Origin: Rhizobacter sp964253025
GTDB lineage: Bacteria > Pseudomonadota > Gammaproteobacteria > Burkholderiales > Burkholderiaceae_C
NCBI RefSeq assembly: GCF_964253025.1
Contig: NZ_CAXUQC020000001.1
Location: 3,286,001-3,350,000, forward strand
Length of the DNA: 64,000 bases
Direction of reading: 5' to 3'
Shown: positions 26,801 through 34,760 of the stretch, piece after piece
Layout: every line of letters begins with the position of its first letter
Numbering within the stretch: the first letter of the stretch is position 1
Notes under the pieces: model-generated
The model's database searches: none
Told to the model about the DNA's origin: nothing
What the model saw: only the letters and a program-made list of their open reading frames with translations
Program-made: the position numbers and the translations under genes

Positions 26801-28980
26801 CCGACGCCTGCGCGCGCCACGCCTGGCTGCGCGACTGGATCGACAGCTGCGTCGCGCGGCTCAACGGCACCTCGGGCACACCGTCCTCCTTCGATGGCCT
26901 GGACCATCTCATCGAGCGGCAGGCGTATCGCCTCGCCTTCTGGCGGGTGGCCGGGGACGACGTCAACTACCGGCGCTTCTTCGACATCAGCACGCTGGCC
27001 GCGCTGCGCATGGAGCGTCCCGAGGTGTTCGAGGACACCCACCGCACGGTGCTGCGCTGGCTGGGCGAAGGGCGGCTCTCCGGCTTGCGCATCGATCACC
27101 CGGACGGCCTTGCCGACCCACGCGGCTATTTCGAGCGCCTGCAGCAACGCCACCAGCGCGTGCTGATCGACGCCGGCCGCGCGCCGCGGGCCTTGTACGT
27201 GTCGGTCGAGAAGATCCTTGCCGAGCATGAACACGTGCCCTCGGACTGGCCGGTGCACGGTGGCACGGGCTACCGGTTCTCCAACCAGGTGAACGGCGTC
27301 TTCGTCGATGGCCGCCATGAGCAGCGCTTCGACGAGATCCACGCCCGCTTCATCGGTTCGTCCGACTCGTTCGACGAGATCCTTCGCGAGGCGAAGCTGC
27401 TGGTGATGTCGACCGCGCTCGCCAGCGACCTGCAGTGGCTCACGGAGGCGCTGTTCCGCATCGCGCAGCGTGAGCGCACGAGCCGCGACTTCACCCGCAA
27501 CCGCCTGCGGGCAGCGCTCGTCGAAACCGCAGCCGGCTTCCCCGTGTACCGCACCTACATCGGACCGGCCGGCGTGGAAGACCGTGACCGCCAGCACACG
27601 GCCTGGGCCGTGGCCGAAGCCAAGCGCCACAGCCCGGCCTCGGATGTGAGCGCCATCGACTTCCTGCAGGACGTGCTGCTGGGGGCCCCGAGCCTGGCCG
27701 ATGCGACGCGGCGCGCCGAGGCGCTCGCCTTCGTGTCGCGCTGGCAGCAGTTCACCGCCCCGGTCATGGCCAAGTCGATGGAGGACACGGCCTTCTACCG
27801 TTACCACCGGCTCATCTCCCTCAACGACGTGGGCGGCGACCCGCGACGCTTCGGCATGTCGGTGTCGGCCTTCCATGCGGCCAACGTGGCACGCTCGCGC
27901 TTCCTGCATCACACGATGCTCGGCACCTCGACGCACGACAGCAAGCGCTCGGAAGATGTCCGGGCGCGCATCGACGTGCTCTCCGAAATTCCAGATGCCT
28001 GGGAGGCGGCGGTGCAACGGTGGTCCGCGATGAACCGGCCCCGTGCGGAGCGCAGCGACTCCGCCATCTCGCCGGCCGACGAATACCTGCTGTACCAGAC
28101 GCTCGTGGGCGTCTGGCCGCTGGGCGAGATCACCCCCGAGGTACTGGGCGACGTGCGCAGCCGGGTGCAGGCATACATGCAGAAGGCGGTGCGCGAGGCC
28201 AAGGTCCACACCAGCTGGATCAACCCGAACGAGGCGTCCGAGTCGGCCCTGGCCCGCTTCATCGACCACCTGCTCGGGACCCGCGATCCGAACCCGTTCC
28301 TCACCGACTTCGAGGCCTGGATGGCACCGGTCAGCCGCTTCGGGTGCTGGAACGGCCTGAGCCAGGTGGCGCTCAAGCTGACCTCGCCCGGCGTGCCCGA
28401 TGTGTACCAGGGCTGCGAGGTGTGGAACTTCAGCCTCGTCGATCCGGACAATCGGCGGCCGGTCGATTTCGACGCGCTTCGAGCGCAGCTGCGCGCGGTG
28501 CTGGCGTTGTACCAGGGCGACCGCCTGCCGCCCGAGGCGATCGACCGCCTCGCGGCGGGCCTCGACGACGGCCGCTTGAAGCTGCTCATGACCGCCCGGC
28601 TGCTCGCCCTGCGCCGCACCCTGCCGCAGGTGTTCACTGGCGGCGCGTACCACGCCCTCGACATCGACGGGCCGGCGGCATCCCACGCCATCGCCTATGC
28701 GCGCCAGCATGACAGCGGCACGGTGATCGTGGTGGCGTCGCGGCTGCTCAGCACGCTGAGCTCGCACGATCCGGCCGCCCTCTCGCCGCAGTGCTGGGCC
28801 GGCACGCAGGTGAGCTGCCCGCCCGCACCGCCCAGCGGCTGGCGCGACTGGCTCACCGGCCGCCGCATCGACGGCGGGTCTCCAGGCGGGACGGACCTGC
28901 TGTCCCTCGACCAGCTGCTGGCCGACTTTCCCTTCGCCGTGCTGGTGCCCGCCACCTTGCACGACCCCCTCGTGTCCTGA
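23896..28980 (+). CDS. Fused 4-alpha-glucanotransferase / malto-oligosyltrehalose synthase (MalQ-TreY)
   Basis: A 1694-residue bifunctional protein. Residues 1-715 are amylomaltase MalQ: WGPTVQLYAVRSARNWGIGD, nucleophile D474 in LRLDHAMALQRLFW, E522 in VIGEDLGNVPEGF and D574 in GTHDLPTLRAWW. From about residue 736 a TreY domain begins with PRATYRIQFHAGMRFEAATR and shows ASPYLAARRGSTHGYDIVDH, D1067 in GLRIDHPDGLADPRG, E1105 in SVEKILAEHEHVP and D1348 in GTSTHDSKRSEDVRAR. TreY isomerises the reducing end of a maltodextrin to a trehalose unit, and MalQ rearranges maltodextrins, so the fusion links substrate lengthening to trehalose formation. Both active sites look intact. In the order of the cluster it lies 1 bp after treZ and 14 bp before glgA. 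Confidence 0.93.
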   Translation: MTSPEASHRPLRQLSERLGVAAAYHDFWGHPKQLDTAQLSRFVTAMGVDAQDDASAERALHRLEDDATAHPLPAVHVMRASAPKPLAVGEAVQPGAMCTLITESGETWQGRVDNSAPGRRSITLPEPLPLGYHRLQVAGVADACTVIVCPDRCHEPPGLAHGERWWGPTVQLYAVRSARNWGIGDFTDLQATLDMAAAEGAAFVGINPLHALFPHDPERASPYSPSSRIALNALYLDVEAISEFLGCTAARNRVRSGDFQCQLQRLRDAPHVDYSGVASAKRQVLELLYRHFRDVELARDTPRAQAFRRFQQQGGAWLRAHALFDAIQAHLHANDPAIWGWVCWPPAYREAGSPEVVAFEREQIERVEFFEYLQWQCDAQLAAVASHARALGMPLGLYRDVAVGVNEGGSETWGRPGLYGLGMSAGAPPEAYNPAGQSWGLPPMVPSRLREQAYAPFSELLRENMRHAGALRLDHAMALQRLFWVPSGADAREGTYVSYPFEDLLNVLALESVRNQCLVIGEDLGNVPEGFRETVASRGVLSYCPLYFERNSQGRFPAPGEWRANALAVVGTHDLPTLRAWWRGDDIETRSAFGLYPDEQQRHDQIISRAEERVRLLLSLESEGLMPAGGSLNPATVDDNDTRLTEAVYAFLGRGQSRLVGVQFEDVIQQLEQVNVPSTTEETYPNWRVKLKLPLEQIGLDARWRAVTARLREGRSRFAPTGRGTALPSLDTACIPRATYRIQFHAGMRFEAATRLVPYLDALGVSHLYASPYLAARRGSTHGYDIVDHNALNPEVGTPEDHDALCQALTAHGMHQLLDIVPNHMGVLEADNAWWLDVLECGEASAHAATFDIEWNPAAPELRGKVLLPVLGDHYGRVLEAGELKLAFDAAAGAFHIAYYDHRFPLDPRSFPDVFAAVAPPDDGESGQALAVVQSLIDAFAHLPERDSRDTALLAMRRRDKVLHKQQLADACARHAWLRDWIDSCVARLNGTSGTPSSFDGLDHLIERQAYRLAFWRVAGDDVNYRRFFDISTLAALRMERPEVFEDTHRTVLRWLGEGRLSGLRIDHPDGLADPRGYFERLQQRHQRVLIDAGRAPRALYVSVEKILAEHEHVPSDWPVHGGTGYRFSNQVNGVFVDGRHEQRFDEIHARFIGSSDSFDEILREAKLLVMSTALASDLQWLTEALFRIAQRERTSRDFTRNRLRAALVETAAGFPVYRTYIGPAGVEDRDRQHTAWAVAEAKRHSPASDVSAIDFLQDVLLGAPSLADATRRAEALAFVSRWQQFTAPVMAKSMEDTAFYRYHRLISLNDVGGDPRRFGMSVSAFHAANVARSRFLHHTMLGTSTHDSKRSEDVRARIDVLSEIPDAWEAAVQRWSAMNRPRAERSDSAISPADEYLLYQTLVGVWPLGEITPEVLGDVRSRVQAYMQKAVREAKVHTSWINPNEASESALARFIDHLLGTRDPNPFLTDFEAWMAPVSRFGCWNGLSQVALKLTSPGVPDVYQGCEVWNFSLVDPDNRRPVDFDALRAQLRAVLALYQGDRLPPEAIDRLAAGLDDGRLKLLMTARLLALRRTLPQVFTGGAYHALDIDGPAASHAIAYARQHDSGTVIVVASRLLSTLSSHDPAALSPQCWAGTQVSCPPAPPSGWRDWLTGRRIDGGSPGGTDLLSLDQLLADFPFAVLVPATLHDPLVS

Positions 28981-28994
28981 ACCGGAGCCCATTC

Positions 28995-30473
28995 GTGCCC
29001 TCGGCCGTCCCGTTGAAGATCTTGTTTGTCACGCCGGAGTGCGCCCCCTGGGCCAAGACCGGCGGTCTCGGCGACGTCAGCGCCGCCCTGCCCCAGGCAC
29101 TGATGCGCCTGGGGCACGACGTGCGCGTGCTGATGCCCGCCTACCGCTCCATGCGCCCGCTGCTGGCGCAGGCGAAGCGCCGCCACACCTGGCCGGCCGA
29201 AGGGCCCTGGCCCGAGGCCCAACTCGCCGAAGTGGAGGCGGGCGGCCTGTCCCTGCTGCTGCTGGACTGCCCGGGCTTCTACGATCGCCACGGCAGCCCC
29301 TACGGCGACCCGGGCGGTCCCGATTTCGAGGACGGCGCCCGCCGCTTCGGCTTCCTCAGCGCCGTGGCCGCCCGCCTGTCGATCGATCCCTCTCCCCGGC
29401 GCGGCTGGCGTTGGCGGGCGGACGTGCTGCACGCCAACGACTGGCCCACCGGCCTGGCCCCGGCCTACCTGGGACTGGATCGCCACCGGCAGGCGGTCAG
29501 CGTCTTCACCATTCACAACCTCGCATTCCAGGGCATGTTCCCGGTGGAACGCGGCCTGTCGATCGGCTTGCCGCAGAGCTGGATGTCGGTGGACGGCGCC
29601 CTGCACTGGGGCCAGCTGTGCCTGCTCAAGGCCGGGGTGCGTTACGCCGACGCCGTGACCACCGTGAGCCCGACCTATGCCCGCGAGATCCAGGAGCCGG
29701 AGATGGGCTTCGGCATGGACGGCATGATGCGGGCCCGCGCCGCCGACCTGCACGGCATCCTCAACGGCATCGACCCCGAGTCCTGGAACCCGACCCGCGA
29801 CCCTCTCATCGTGCAGCACTTCGATGCCAACTCGCTGGAGGGCAAGACGGTCAACAAGCTGGCGCTGCAGCATCGGCTCGGCCTGGCCGAATCGAATGAG
29901 CCGGTGCTCTTCGGCATGGTGAGCCGCCTGACCGAGCAGAAGGGTGTCGACCTGGTCCTCGACAACATCGACTGGCTGACCGAGCAGGGCCATCAGGTGG
30001 TGGTGCTCGGCAAGGGCGAAGCGCGCTTCGAACAGGCGCTGGCCCAGGCGGCCGCGCGGCACCCCGGGCAGGTGTCGGCCATCGCCGGGTTCGACGAAGG
30101 CCTCGCCCACCTGATCGAGGCTGGCAGCGATGTGTTCCTGATGCCCTCGCGCTTCGAGCCCTGCGGGCTCAACCAGATGTACAGCCAGGCCTACGGCACG
30201 GCGCCGATCGTCCGCGCGACAGGCGGCCTGGCCGACTCGGTGGACGACGCGCAGCCAGGCACCGACAAGGGCACCGGCTTCGTCTTCCAGGAGCCGACGG
30301 CGATGGCACTGCGCGAGGCCCTGCAGCGCGCCCTCACGCTGCGTCAGGATGGCGACGCCTGGCGCGCCCTGCAGCGGCGGGGCATGGCCCGCCGCTTCGA
30401 CTGGGCGTTGAGCGCGAAGCGCTACGAGGCACTCTACCGCAAGCTGCAGATGAGGCAGCGTCCGTCGGCCTGA
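28995..30473 (+). CDS. glgA: Glycogen synthase
   Basis: A 492-residue GT5 synthase that transfers glucose from ADP-glucose to the non-reducing end of glycogen. The ADP-glucose loop is APWAKTGGLGDVSAALPQAL. HANDWPTGLAPAYL and SVFTIHNLAFQGMF come next, then the C-terminal donor site GMVSRLTEQKGVDLVLDNID and LMPSRFEPCGLNQMYSQAYG (with the EPCGLNQ acid motif). The GTG at 28995 is used because GGAG lies 8 nt upstream; an in-frame TTG at 29013 directly before KILFVTPE would remove six residues. It is the last gene of the cluster. The stop is 24 bp from the convergent ligase gene, and a GC-rich inverted sequence overlaps the junction. Confidence 0.95.
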   Translation: MPSAVPLKILFVTPECAPWAKTGGLGDVSAALPQALMRLGHDVRVLMPAYRSMRPLLAQAKRRHTWPAEGPWPEAQLAEVEAGGLSLLLLDCPGFYDRHGSPYGDPGGPDFEDGARRFGFLSAVAARLSIDPSPRRGWRWRADVLHANDWPTGLAPAYLGLDRHRQAVSVFTIHNLAFQGMFPVERGLSIGLPQSWMSVDGALHWGQLCLLKAGVRYADAVTTVSPTYAREIQEPEMGFGMDGMMRARAADLHGILNGIDPESWNPTRDPLIVQHFDANSLEGKTVNKLALQHRLGLAESNEPVLFGMVSRLTEQKGVDLVLDNIDWLTEQGHQVVVLGKGEARFEQALAQAAARHPGQVSAIAGFDEGLAHLIEAGSDVFLMPSRFEPCGLNQMYSQAYGTAPIVRATGGLADSVDDAQPGTDKGTGFVFQEPTAMALREALQRALTLRQDGDAWRALQRRGMARRFDWALSAKRYEALYRKLQMRQRPSA

Positions 30474-30497
30474 CCATCGAAAACGCCAACCGGCGGC

Positions 30498-31286
30498 TCA
30501 ACCGCCAGGGAACCGCTTGAACCGCTCGGCCAAGGCGGGACCCGGGCACTTGATCTTGAGCCAGTCGTCGCTGCGCAGGCCCGGCTGGTACGGCGACGCG
30601 AGCCGCTTGGCCACGATGCCCTCAAGGCCAAGCCGCAGCGCATGGGCGAACAGCGCTTCGCCATCCCCGTCGATCGCATCCACCACCTTGATGCCCGGCA
30701 GGTCACGCAGCGCTTCCAGGTGCAGGCGCCGCTCCGCGAGTGGCCGGTCGACCAGCCGGCGCCCGCCCGCCATGAGCACATCGAAGACGAGGTAGACCAC
30801 CGGCTCGGCGGCAAAGGTGAGCGGGCCGTGCACGCGGCGCCGCAGTCGCTCGAAGTCGGAACGCCCGTGCTCATCGAGGATGCACACCTCCCCGTCGAGC
30901 ACCAGGCCGGGGCCCGCAAGGCACCGCAACGCGGCGACGACTTCCGGGAACCAGAGCGTGGCGTCGGCACTGTTGCGCGTCTTGAGCTTCACGTTCTGCG
31001 CGCGAACGCCCGCGAGCAGGCGGTAGCCGTCGTGCTTCACCTCGAACGACCACGCGGGATCATCGAAGGCCGCCGTGGCTTCGTCGACGAGCATGGGCTC
31101 GAATCCATCCACCGGATGGGTGCCGGCCCGCAAGCGGGGCACCGGCTGCAACAAGGTGCGTGGCGGCGAGGCGAGGGGCGGATCGACCCGCCTGAAGGAC
31201 TTCTCGAAGGTGACCATGGCCCCGAAAGGCAAGTCCCGTTCCCGGGCGGCTGCCACGGCAGGTTGGACGGCATGTCCCTTGCCCAT
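30498..31286 (-). CDS. Minimal ATP-dependent DNA ligase (adenylation domain only)
   Basis: A 262-residue protein with the nucleotidyltransferase core of ATP-dependent DNA ligases: motif I FEVKHDGYRLLAG with adenylated K84, motif III-like LVLDGEVCILDEHGRSDFER, VYLVFDVLMAGGRRL, motif IV LEGIVAKRLASPYQPG and motif V DDWLKIKC. It ends at CPGPALAERFKRFPGG, so the OB-fold domain that carries motif VI is missing; such single-domain enzymes resemble LigD-type ligase modules. No Ku or LigD partner is nearby. The start is uncertain: the first ATG (31286) has no ribosome-binding site, and a second in-frame ATG at 31217 gives MVTFEKSFRRVDPP, close to the beginning of relatives. It would join DNA ends in repair, but that is inference. 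Confidence 0.72.
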   Translation of the reverse strand: MGKGHAVQPAVAAARERDLPFGAMVTFEKSFRRVDPPLASPPRTLLQPVPRLRAGTHPVDGFEPMLVDEATAAFDDPAWSFEVKHDGYRLLAGVRAQNVKLKTRNSADATLWFPEVVAALRCLAGPGLVLDGEVCILDEHGRSDFERLRRRVHGPLTFAAEPVVYLVFDVLMAGGRRLVDRPLAERRLHLEALRDLPGIKVVDAIDGDGEALFAHALRLGLEGIVAKRLASPYQPGLRSDDWLKIKCPGPALAERFKRFPGG

Positions 31287-31340
31287 CGGCCACCGGTGAA
31301 GCTGCGCGGTGGATGGCTTCGCCGATGACGAGGATTCGAC

Positions 31341-32393
31341 ATGAAGACTGTGGTGTTGTTCCAGGGCGGCGGTGCCTTGGGCGCTTTCGGATGCGGGGCG
31401 TGGGAGGTGCTCGCGCCCTGGCTTGCGCGCCGGGGCGATCGGATCGTGGCCCTGGCCGGCTCATCGATCGGTGCGCTGAATGCCGCGGTGGTGCGCACCC
31501 ACCTCGACGCCCCGGACAGCGGCGTGGAGGCGCTGACGGCACTGTGGCGCGAGCGAATCGCCACGCCGTCGATTCCCTTCGCCGGCATGGCCTGGGGAGA
31601 CTCGGAGGCCGCCGCCTGCCTGCGAAGCTGGAACGGCTTCCTCACCGGCATGCTCGCCGGCAACCGCGGCCTCTTCGTGCCCCGGTTCAGCACCTGGAAC
31701 CCCTGGTCCATGCTGCAGCGGCTCCAGCAGCCCCTGTACGATCGCTCGCGCATGTGGGCCTTGCTGGAAGAAGTCGCCCCGCCCTACCGAAGCCACGCGC
31801 CCCAAGACGTGCTGCTGGCCGCCGGCAGCTCCCAGATCCGCGATGGCAGCCTGCGCTTGAGCGACAGCGACAGTGCCGACGTGGGACCGCGCGAGGTGGC
31901 CGCGAGCGCGGCCTTGCCCTTGCTCTTCGACCCGGTGGAGATCGACGGCGAACTGCAATGGGACGGCGAGATCGTGCGGCGGTCCCCCATCGGCCCCCTC
32001 GTGCACAAGGTGCGCGACAGCGGCCGTGTCGCTCCGGGAGAACCGCTGCAGCTGATCACCATCGAGCAGTTGCCTCGCCCCATGGAACGCTTGCCCGTCT
32101 CGGGCCCGGAGATGGCCTATCGAGCCCTCAACCTGGGCCAGGTCGACAAGCTGGTTCCATCGGCCGAACTGGTGGCGTCCGAAGGTGTGCGGTGGGTTCG
32201 CATCGCGAGAGAACCGCTTCCCTGGGACGGCATCGCCGGCCAGTTCGACTACTCGCCGCAGCGCATCGATGAGCTCATCGCACAGGGTGCAGCGGACGCG
32301 AAGGCGGCTCTCGGTGGCGCTTCCGATGCCGTGGCGAAATCGCTTCGGCTAGCGGGTGCGGAACCAGACCACCACGCTGCACTTCCGGGCTGA
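31341..32393 (+). CDS. Patatin-like phospholipase
   Basis: A 350-residue patatin-domain hydrolase. The oxyanion motif is FQGGGALGAFGCGAWEVL and the nucleophile elbow is GSSIGALNAAV with S42. The catalytic aspartate is D208 in LQWDGEIVRRSPIGPLVHKV. Ser-Asp dyad enzymes of this family hydrolyse membrane phospholipids or other acyl esters. There is no signal peptide. The N-terminal MKTVVLFQGGGALG is standard, so the ATG at 31341 is secure. The gene is divergent from the ligase gene (54 bp between starts) and convergent with the cupin gene downstream. No export or toxin context (such as type VI genes) is visible, so a housekeeping or regulatory lipase is more likely than an effector. Confidence 0.87.
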   Translation: MKTVVLFQGGGALGAFGCGAWEVLAPWLARRGDRIVALAGSSIGALNAAVVRTHLDAPDSGVEALTALWRERIATPSIPFAGMAWGDSEAAACLRSWNGFLTGMLAGNRGLFVPRFSTWNPWSMLQRLQQPLYDRSRMWALLEEVAPPYRSHAPQDVLLAAGSSQIRDGSLRLSDSDSADVGPREVAASAALPLLFDPVEIDGELQWDGEIVRRSPIGPLVHKVRDSGRVAPGEPLQLITIEQLPRPMERLPVSGPEMAYRALNLGQVDKLVPSAELVASEGVRWVRIAREPLPWDGIAGQFDYSPQRIDELIAQGAADAKAALGGASDAVAKSLRLAGAEPDHHAALPG

Positions 32394-32414
32394 GCCGGCC
32401 AGGCCGGCCGCCCT

Positions 32415-32786
32415 TCATGACGTTGCTTCGCTTGCCCCCGTACCGTTTCCCGCATCACCGCCACGCAGCAGCAGCGTGACGAGCAATGCCGAGTCGGCGC
32501 GCGCCCGCACGGAGTGCCGCTGCGCTGCCGGCAGCACGACGAGATCACCCGCCCTGAGCCGGCGGGTGCCGCCCGGCATCACCACCTCCACATCGCCTTC
32601 GATGCAGTGGATCGTGCACTCGTCGTCCACGTGGTGTTCCGGCATGTCGGCATGGTTGCGCAGGACCAGGTGAAGCAGTTCGATGCGGTCGGTCTTGATG
32701 AGCGCGGTGCTGACACTGTCCTTCAATCCGTCGCCGAGCGGGCGAACGCCGATGACGTCGAGCAGTTGGGCATGGGGCAAGGCCAT
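32415..32786 (-). CDS. Small cupin-domain protein
   Basis: A 123-residue single-domain cupin. The first metal motif is HADMPEHHVDDECTIHCIEG (with two His and Glu/Asp residues), and the second is the segment LPAAQRHSVRARADSALLVT after PGGTRRLRAGDLVVLPA. These fold as a beta barrel that often binds a metal. The ATG at 32786 has AGGAGAT about 7 nt upstream. No enzyme activity can be assigned, because cupins of this size may be isomerases, dioxygenases or regulators. It is convergent with the patatin gene and divergent from the oxidoreductase gene, separated from the latter by 176 bp. Confidence 0.78.
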   Translation of the reverse strand: MALPHAQLLDVIGVRPLGDGLKDSVSTALIKTDRIELLHLVLRNHADMPEHHVDDECTIHCIEGDVEVVMPGGTRRLRAGDLVVLPAAQRHSVRARADSALLVTLLLRGGDAGNGTGASEATS

Positions 32787-32962
32787 GGGATCTCCTGTGA
32801 ATGAAAGTCGGTAGAACCTCGGAACGGGCTGCCGTTCCGGTTCTTCCTGGAGGCATGTGGGATGCCCAGCTCGGGGTCGGCTGCGGTTCGCCCGCGCGTC
32901 GTTCTTGCGCGGCGCGGGTACGGGGGTTGCCAAGTGAGCGCATCGCCCTACCGAATCAGACC

Positions 32963-33934
32963 ATGGTCCGCATCAGTTACCACGCCTCGCATGAACAGTT
33001 TGCTCCGTCCCGGCTGGTGCCGCTGGCGGTGGCCGCGGAGTCGGCGGGGTTCGACGCCGTCTTCTGCTCCGACCACCTTCAGCCCTGGGCGCCCGAGCAG
33101 GGGCATGCCGGGCACACCTGGACCTGGCTCGGTGCCGCGATGCAGGCCACGCGTCGCGTGAGCTTCGGCACCATCACCGTGCCCGGCGGCTGGCGCTACC
33201 ATCCCGTGCCGCTGGCGCATGCCATCGCCACGCTGGGCGAGATGTTCCCCGGCCGTCTGCCCTGGCTGGCCTTCGGCAGCGGCGAGGCGGTGAACGAAGC
33301 AACGGTCGGCGCCGGCTGGCCCGACAAGGCGGAACGCAACGAGCGGCTGCGCGAAGGCGTGGACATCGTTCGGCGGCTGCTTGCCGGCCAGACGGTCGAC
33401 TGCAGCGGCGCGGTGCGCGCCGAAGGCGCGCGCCTGTGGGACCTGCCCCCCGATCCGCCGCGGTTGTTCGGAGCCGCCATGAGCGAGGCGACCGCACGTG
33501 CGCTCGGAGCCTGGGCCGATGGGCTGCTCACGATCGGGCGCGACCTGCCGCGGCTCGAGCGCATCATCGCCGCCTTCCGGGAGGGTGGTGGCGAGGGGAA
33601 GCCGGTGCACGTGAAGCTTGATGTGAACTGGGGCGTCAACGACGAGCTTGCGCTTCAGGAGGCGTGGCAGCACTGGCGCTTCAATGCGCTCGACAGCGAC
33701 ACGAATACCACGCTGCGACAGCCGGCCGACTTCGTGGCTGCAACCGCCGGCTTGCGGCCGGCCGACCTGCACGCCCACGTGCTGGTCTCGAACGATCCCG
33801 GCCGCCACATCGCGCACATCGACGCCTGCCGCGCCCTCGGCGTCGAGTCGATCGATGTGCACCAGGTCGGCCTGGACCAGCACGGCTTCATCGAAGCCTA
33901 CGCGGCGCGCGTGTTGCCGCATTGCCGCGACTGA
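32963..33934 (+). CDS. LLM-class (luciferase-like) flavin oxidoreductase, TIGR03885-like
   Basis: A 323-residue bacterial-luciferase-fold protein. It starts MVRISYHASHEQFAPSRLVP and has FDAVFCSDHLQPWAPEQGHA, WTWLGAAMQATRRVSFGTIT and VPGGWRYHPVPLAHAIATL. The segment LPWLAFGSGEAVNEATVG resembles glucose-6-phosphate dehydrogenase-type F420 enzymes. I recall a subfamily of such proteins in bacteria without F420, annotated as non-F420 flavin oxidoreductases. Whether it uses FMN here is inference; no F420 biosynthesis gene is in this window. The ATG at 32963 aligns with the family start; the open frame before it shows no homology. It is followed by an amidotransferase gene that converges from the other side. 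Substrate unknown. Confidence 0.78.
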   Translation: MVRISYHASHEQFAPSRLVPLAVAAESAGFDAVFCSDHLQPWAPEQGHAGHTWTWLGAAMQATRRVSFGTITVPGGWRYHPVPLAHAIATLGEMFPGRLPWLAFGSGEAVNEATVGAGWPDKAERNERLREGVDIVRRLLAGQTVDCSGAVRAEGARLWDLPPDPPRLFGAAMSEATARALGAWADGLLTIGRDLPRLERIIAAFREGGGEGKPVHVKLDVNWGVNDELALQEAWQHWRFNALDSDTNTTLRQPADFVAATAGLRPADLHAHVLVSNDPGRHIAHIDACRALGVESIDVHQVGLDQHGFIEAYAARVLPHCRD

Positions 33935-33958
33935 CCGCCACGGCCCTGCCCTGCCACG

Positions 33959-34747
33959 TTACGGGGTTGCGCCGTCAGCGGCACGCGCGTGCTGGTGGAC
34001 GCGGCACGCGTGGGCAAAGGCCTCCAGCATCCGGCGATAGAACGGCATCTCGGCGAAGTGCCATTCAGGGTGCCACTGCACGCCAAAGGCAAAGGCCTTG
34101 GCGTCGGCCACCTGCACGCCCTCGACGAGGCCGTCCGGCGCGCGCGCCTGGGCGACAAGCCCTTGGCCCAGGCGGCTGATGCCCTGGCCATGCAAGGAGT
34201 TCACCCGGGCCCGCGTGCCACCGGCCCAGCCTGCGAAGGCGCTGCCGGGCTCGAGAAGCACTTCATGCCGCGGAGCGAATTGCAGCTCAGCCGAGACACC
34301 TTCCGGTTCTCGATGATCGTCGAAGCCCGGTTCAGCATGCAGTCGCTGGCACAGGCTGCCACCGAGGGCCACGTTCATCTCCTGCAGGCCGCGGCACACG
34401 CCCAGCAGCGGGATGCCCGCGGCCACCGCCGCACGCACAAGCGCCATGGTCAGTCGGTCCCGGCGGGGGTCGATGAGGTCCGAGTCCAGCACCGCGCCGC
34501 CAAAACGGGTGGCCTCGACGTTGGAGGGCGACCCCGTCAGCAGCACGCCATCGACCAGGGGCAGCAGCCCGGCCACCTCGCTCTCGCCGGCCATGGGAAA
34601 GAGCACCGGTTGCATGCCGAGCTGGCAGACCGCGAGCGCATAACGGTCCGCCAGGACGGTATAGCCCCCCGGATCGGAGAGGTCGAGGTTGCGGTGGCAG
34701 GCCGGCAGCCAGACGAGCGGCTTGTTGGCTGGCATCGGGGCAGTCAT
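33959..34747 (-). CDS. puuD: Gamma-glutamyl-gamma-aminobutyrate hydrolase-like class I amidotransferase
   Basis: A 262-residue class I glutamine-amidotransferase-fold hydrolase (peptidase C26). The nucleophile C118 is in LLGVCRGLQEMNVALGGSL, the catalytic dyad H226/E228 in FGVQWHPEWHFAEMP, and a substrate segment VNSLHGQGI is present. These match PuuD, which hydrolyses gamma-glutamyl-GABA in putrescine degradation. The N-terminal MPANKPLVWLPACHRNL is typical. Two ATGs (34747 and 34735) are possible, neither with a strong ribosome-binding site; the longer form is given. No other puu genes are near, so assignment to the putrescine pathway is inference. It lies 13 bp after the stop of the lipoprotein gene, in the same direction. 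Confidence 0.82.
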   Translation of the reverse strand: MTAPMPANKPLVWLPACHRNLDLSDPGGYTVLADRYALAVCQLGMQPVLFPMAGESEVAGLLPLVDGVLLTGSPSNVEATRFGGAVLDSDLIDPRRDRLTMALVRAAVAAGIPLLGVCRGLQEMNVALGGSLCQRLHAEPGFDDHREPEGVSAELQFAPRHEVLLEPGSAFAGWAGGTRARVNSLHGQGISRLGQGLVAQARAPDGLVEGVQVADAKAFAFGVQWHPEWHFAEMPFYRRMLEAFAHACRVHQHARAADGATP

Positions 34748-34760
34748 GCGTGCGGCGCGC

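Noticed and set aside
23902..28992. A 1696-codon open frame on the minus strand opposite malQ-treY.
   Set aside because: It is codon-aligned with the sense gene. Stops in this antisense frame need TTA, CTA or TCA in the sense strand, which are rare in this high-GC genome. The translation is Gly/His/Val/Arg/Gln-rich with no domain, whereas the sense strand has complete catalytic motifs.
31341..32393. Patatin gene as a possible secreted toxin or defence effector.
   Set aside because: No signal peptide, no CD-NTase/cGAS-like partner and no secretion-system gene is adjacent, so a CBASS or type VI role is not supported.
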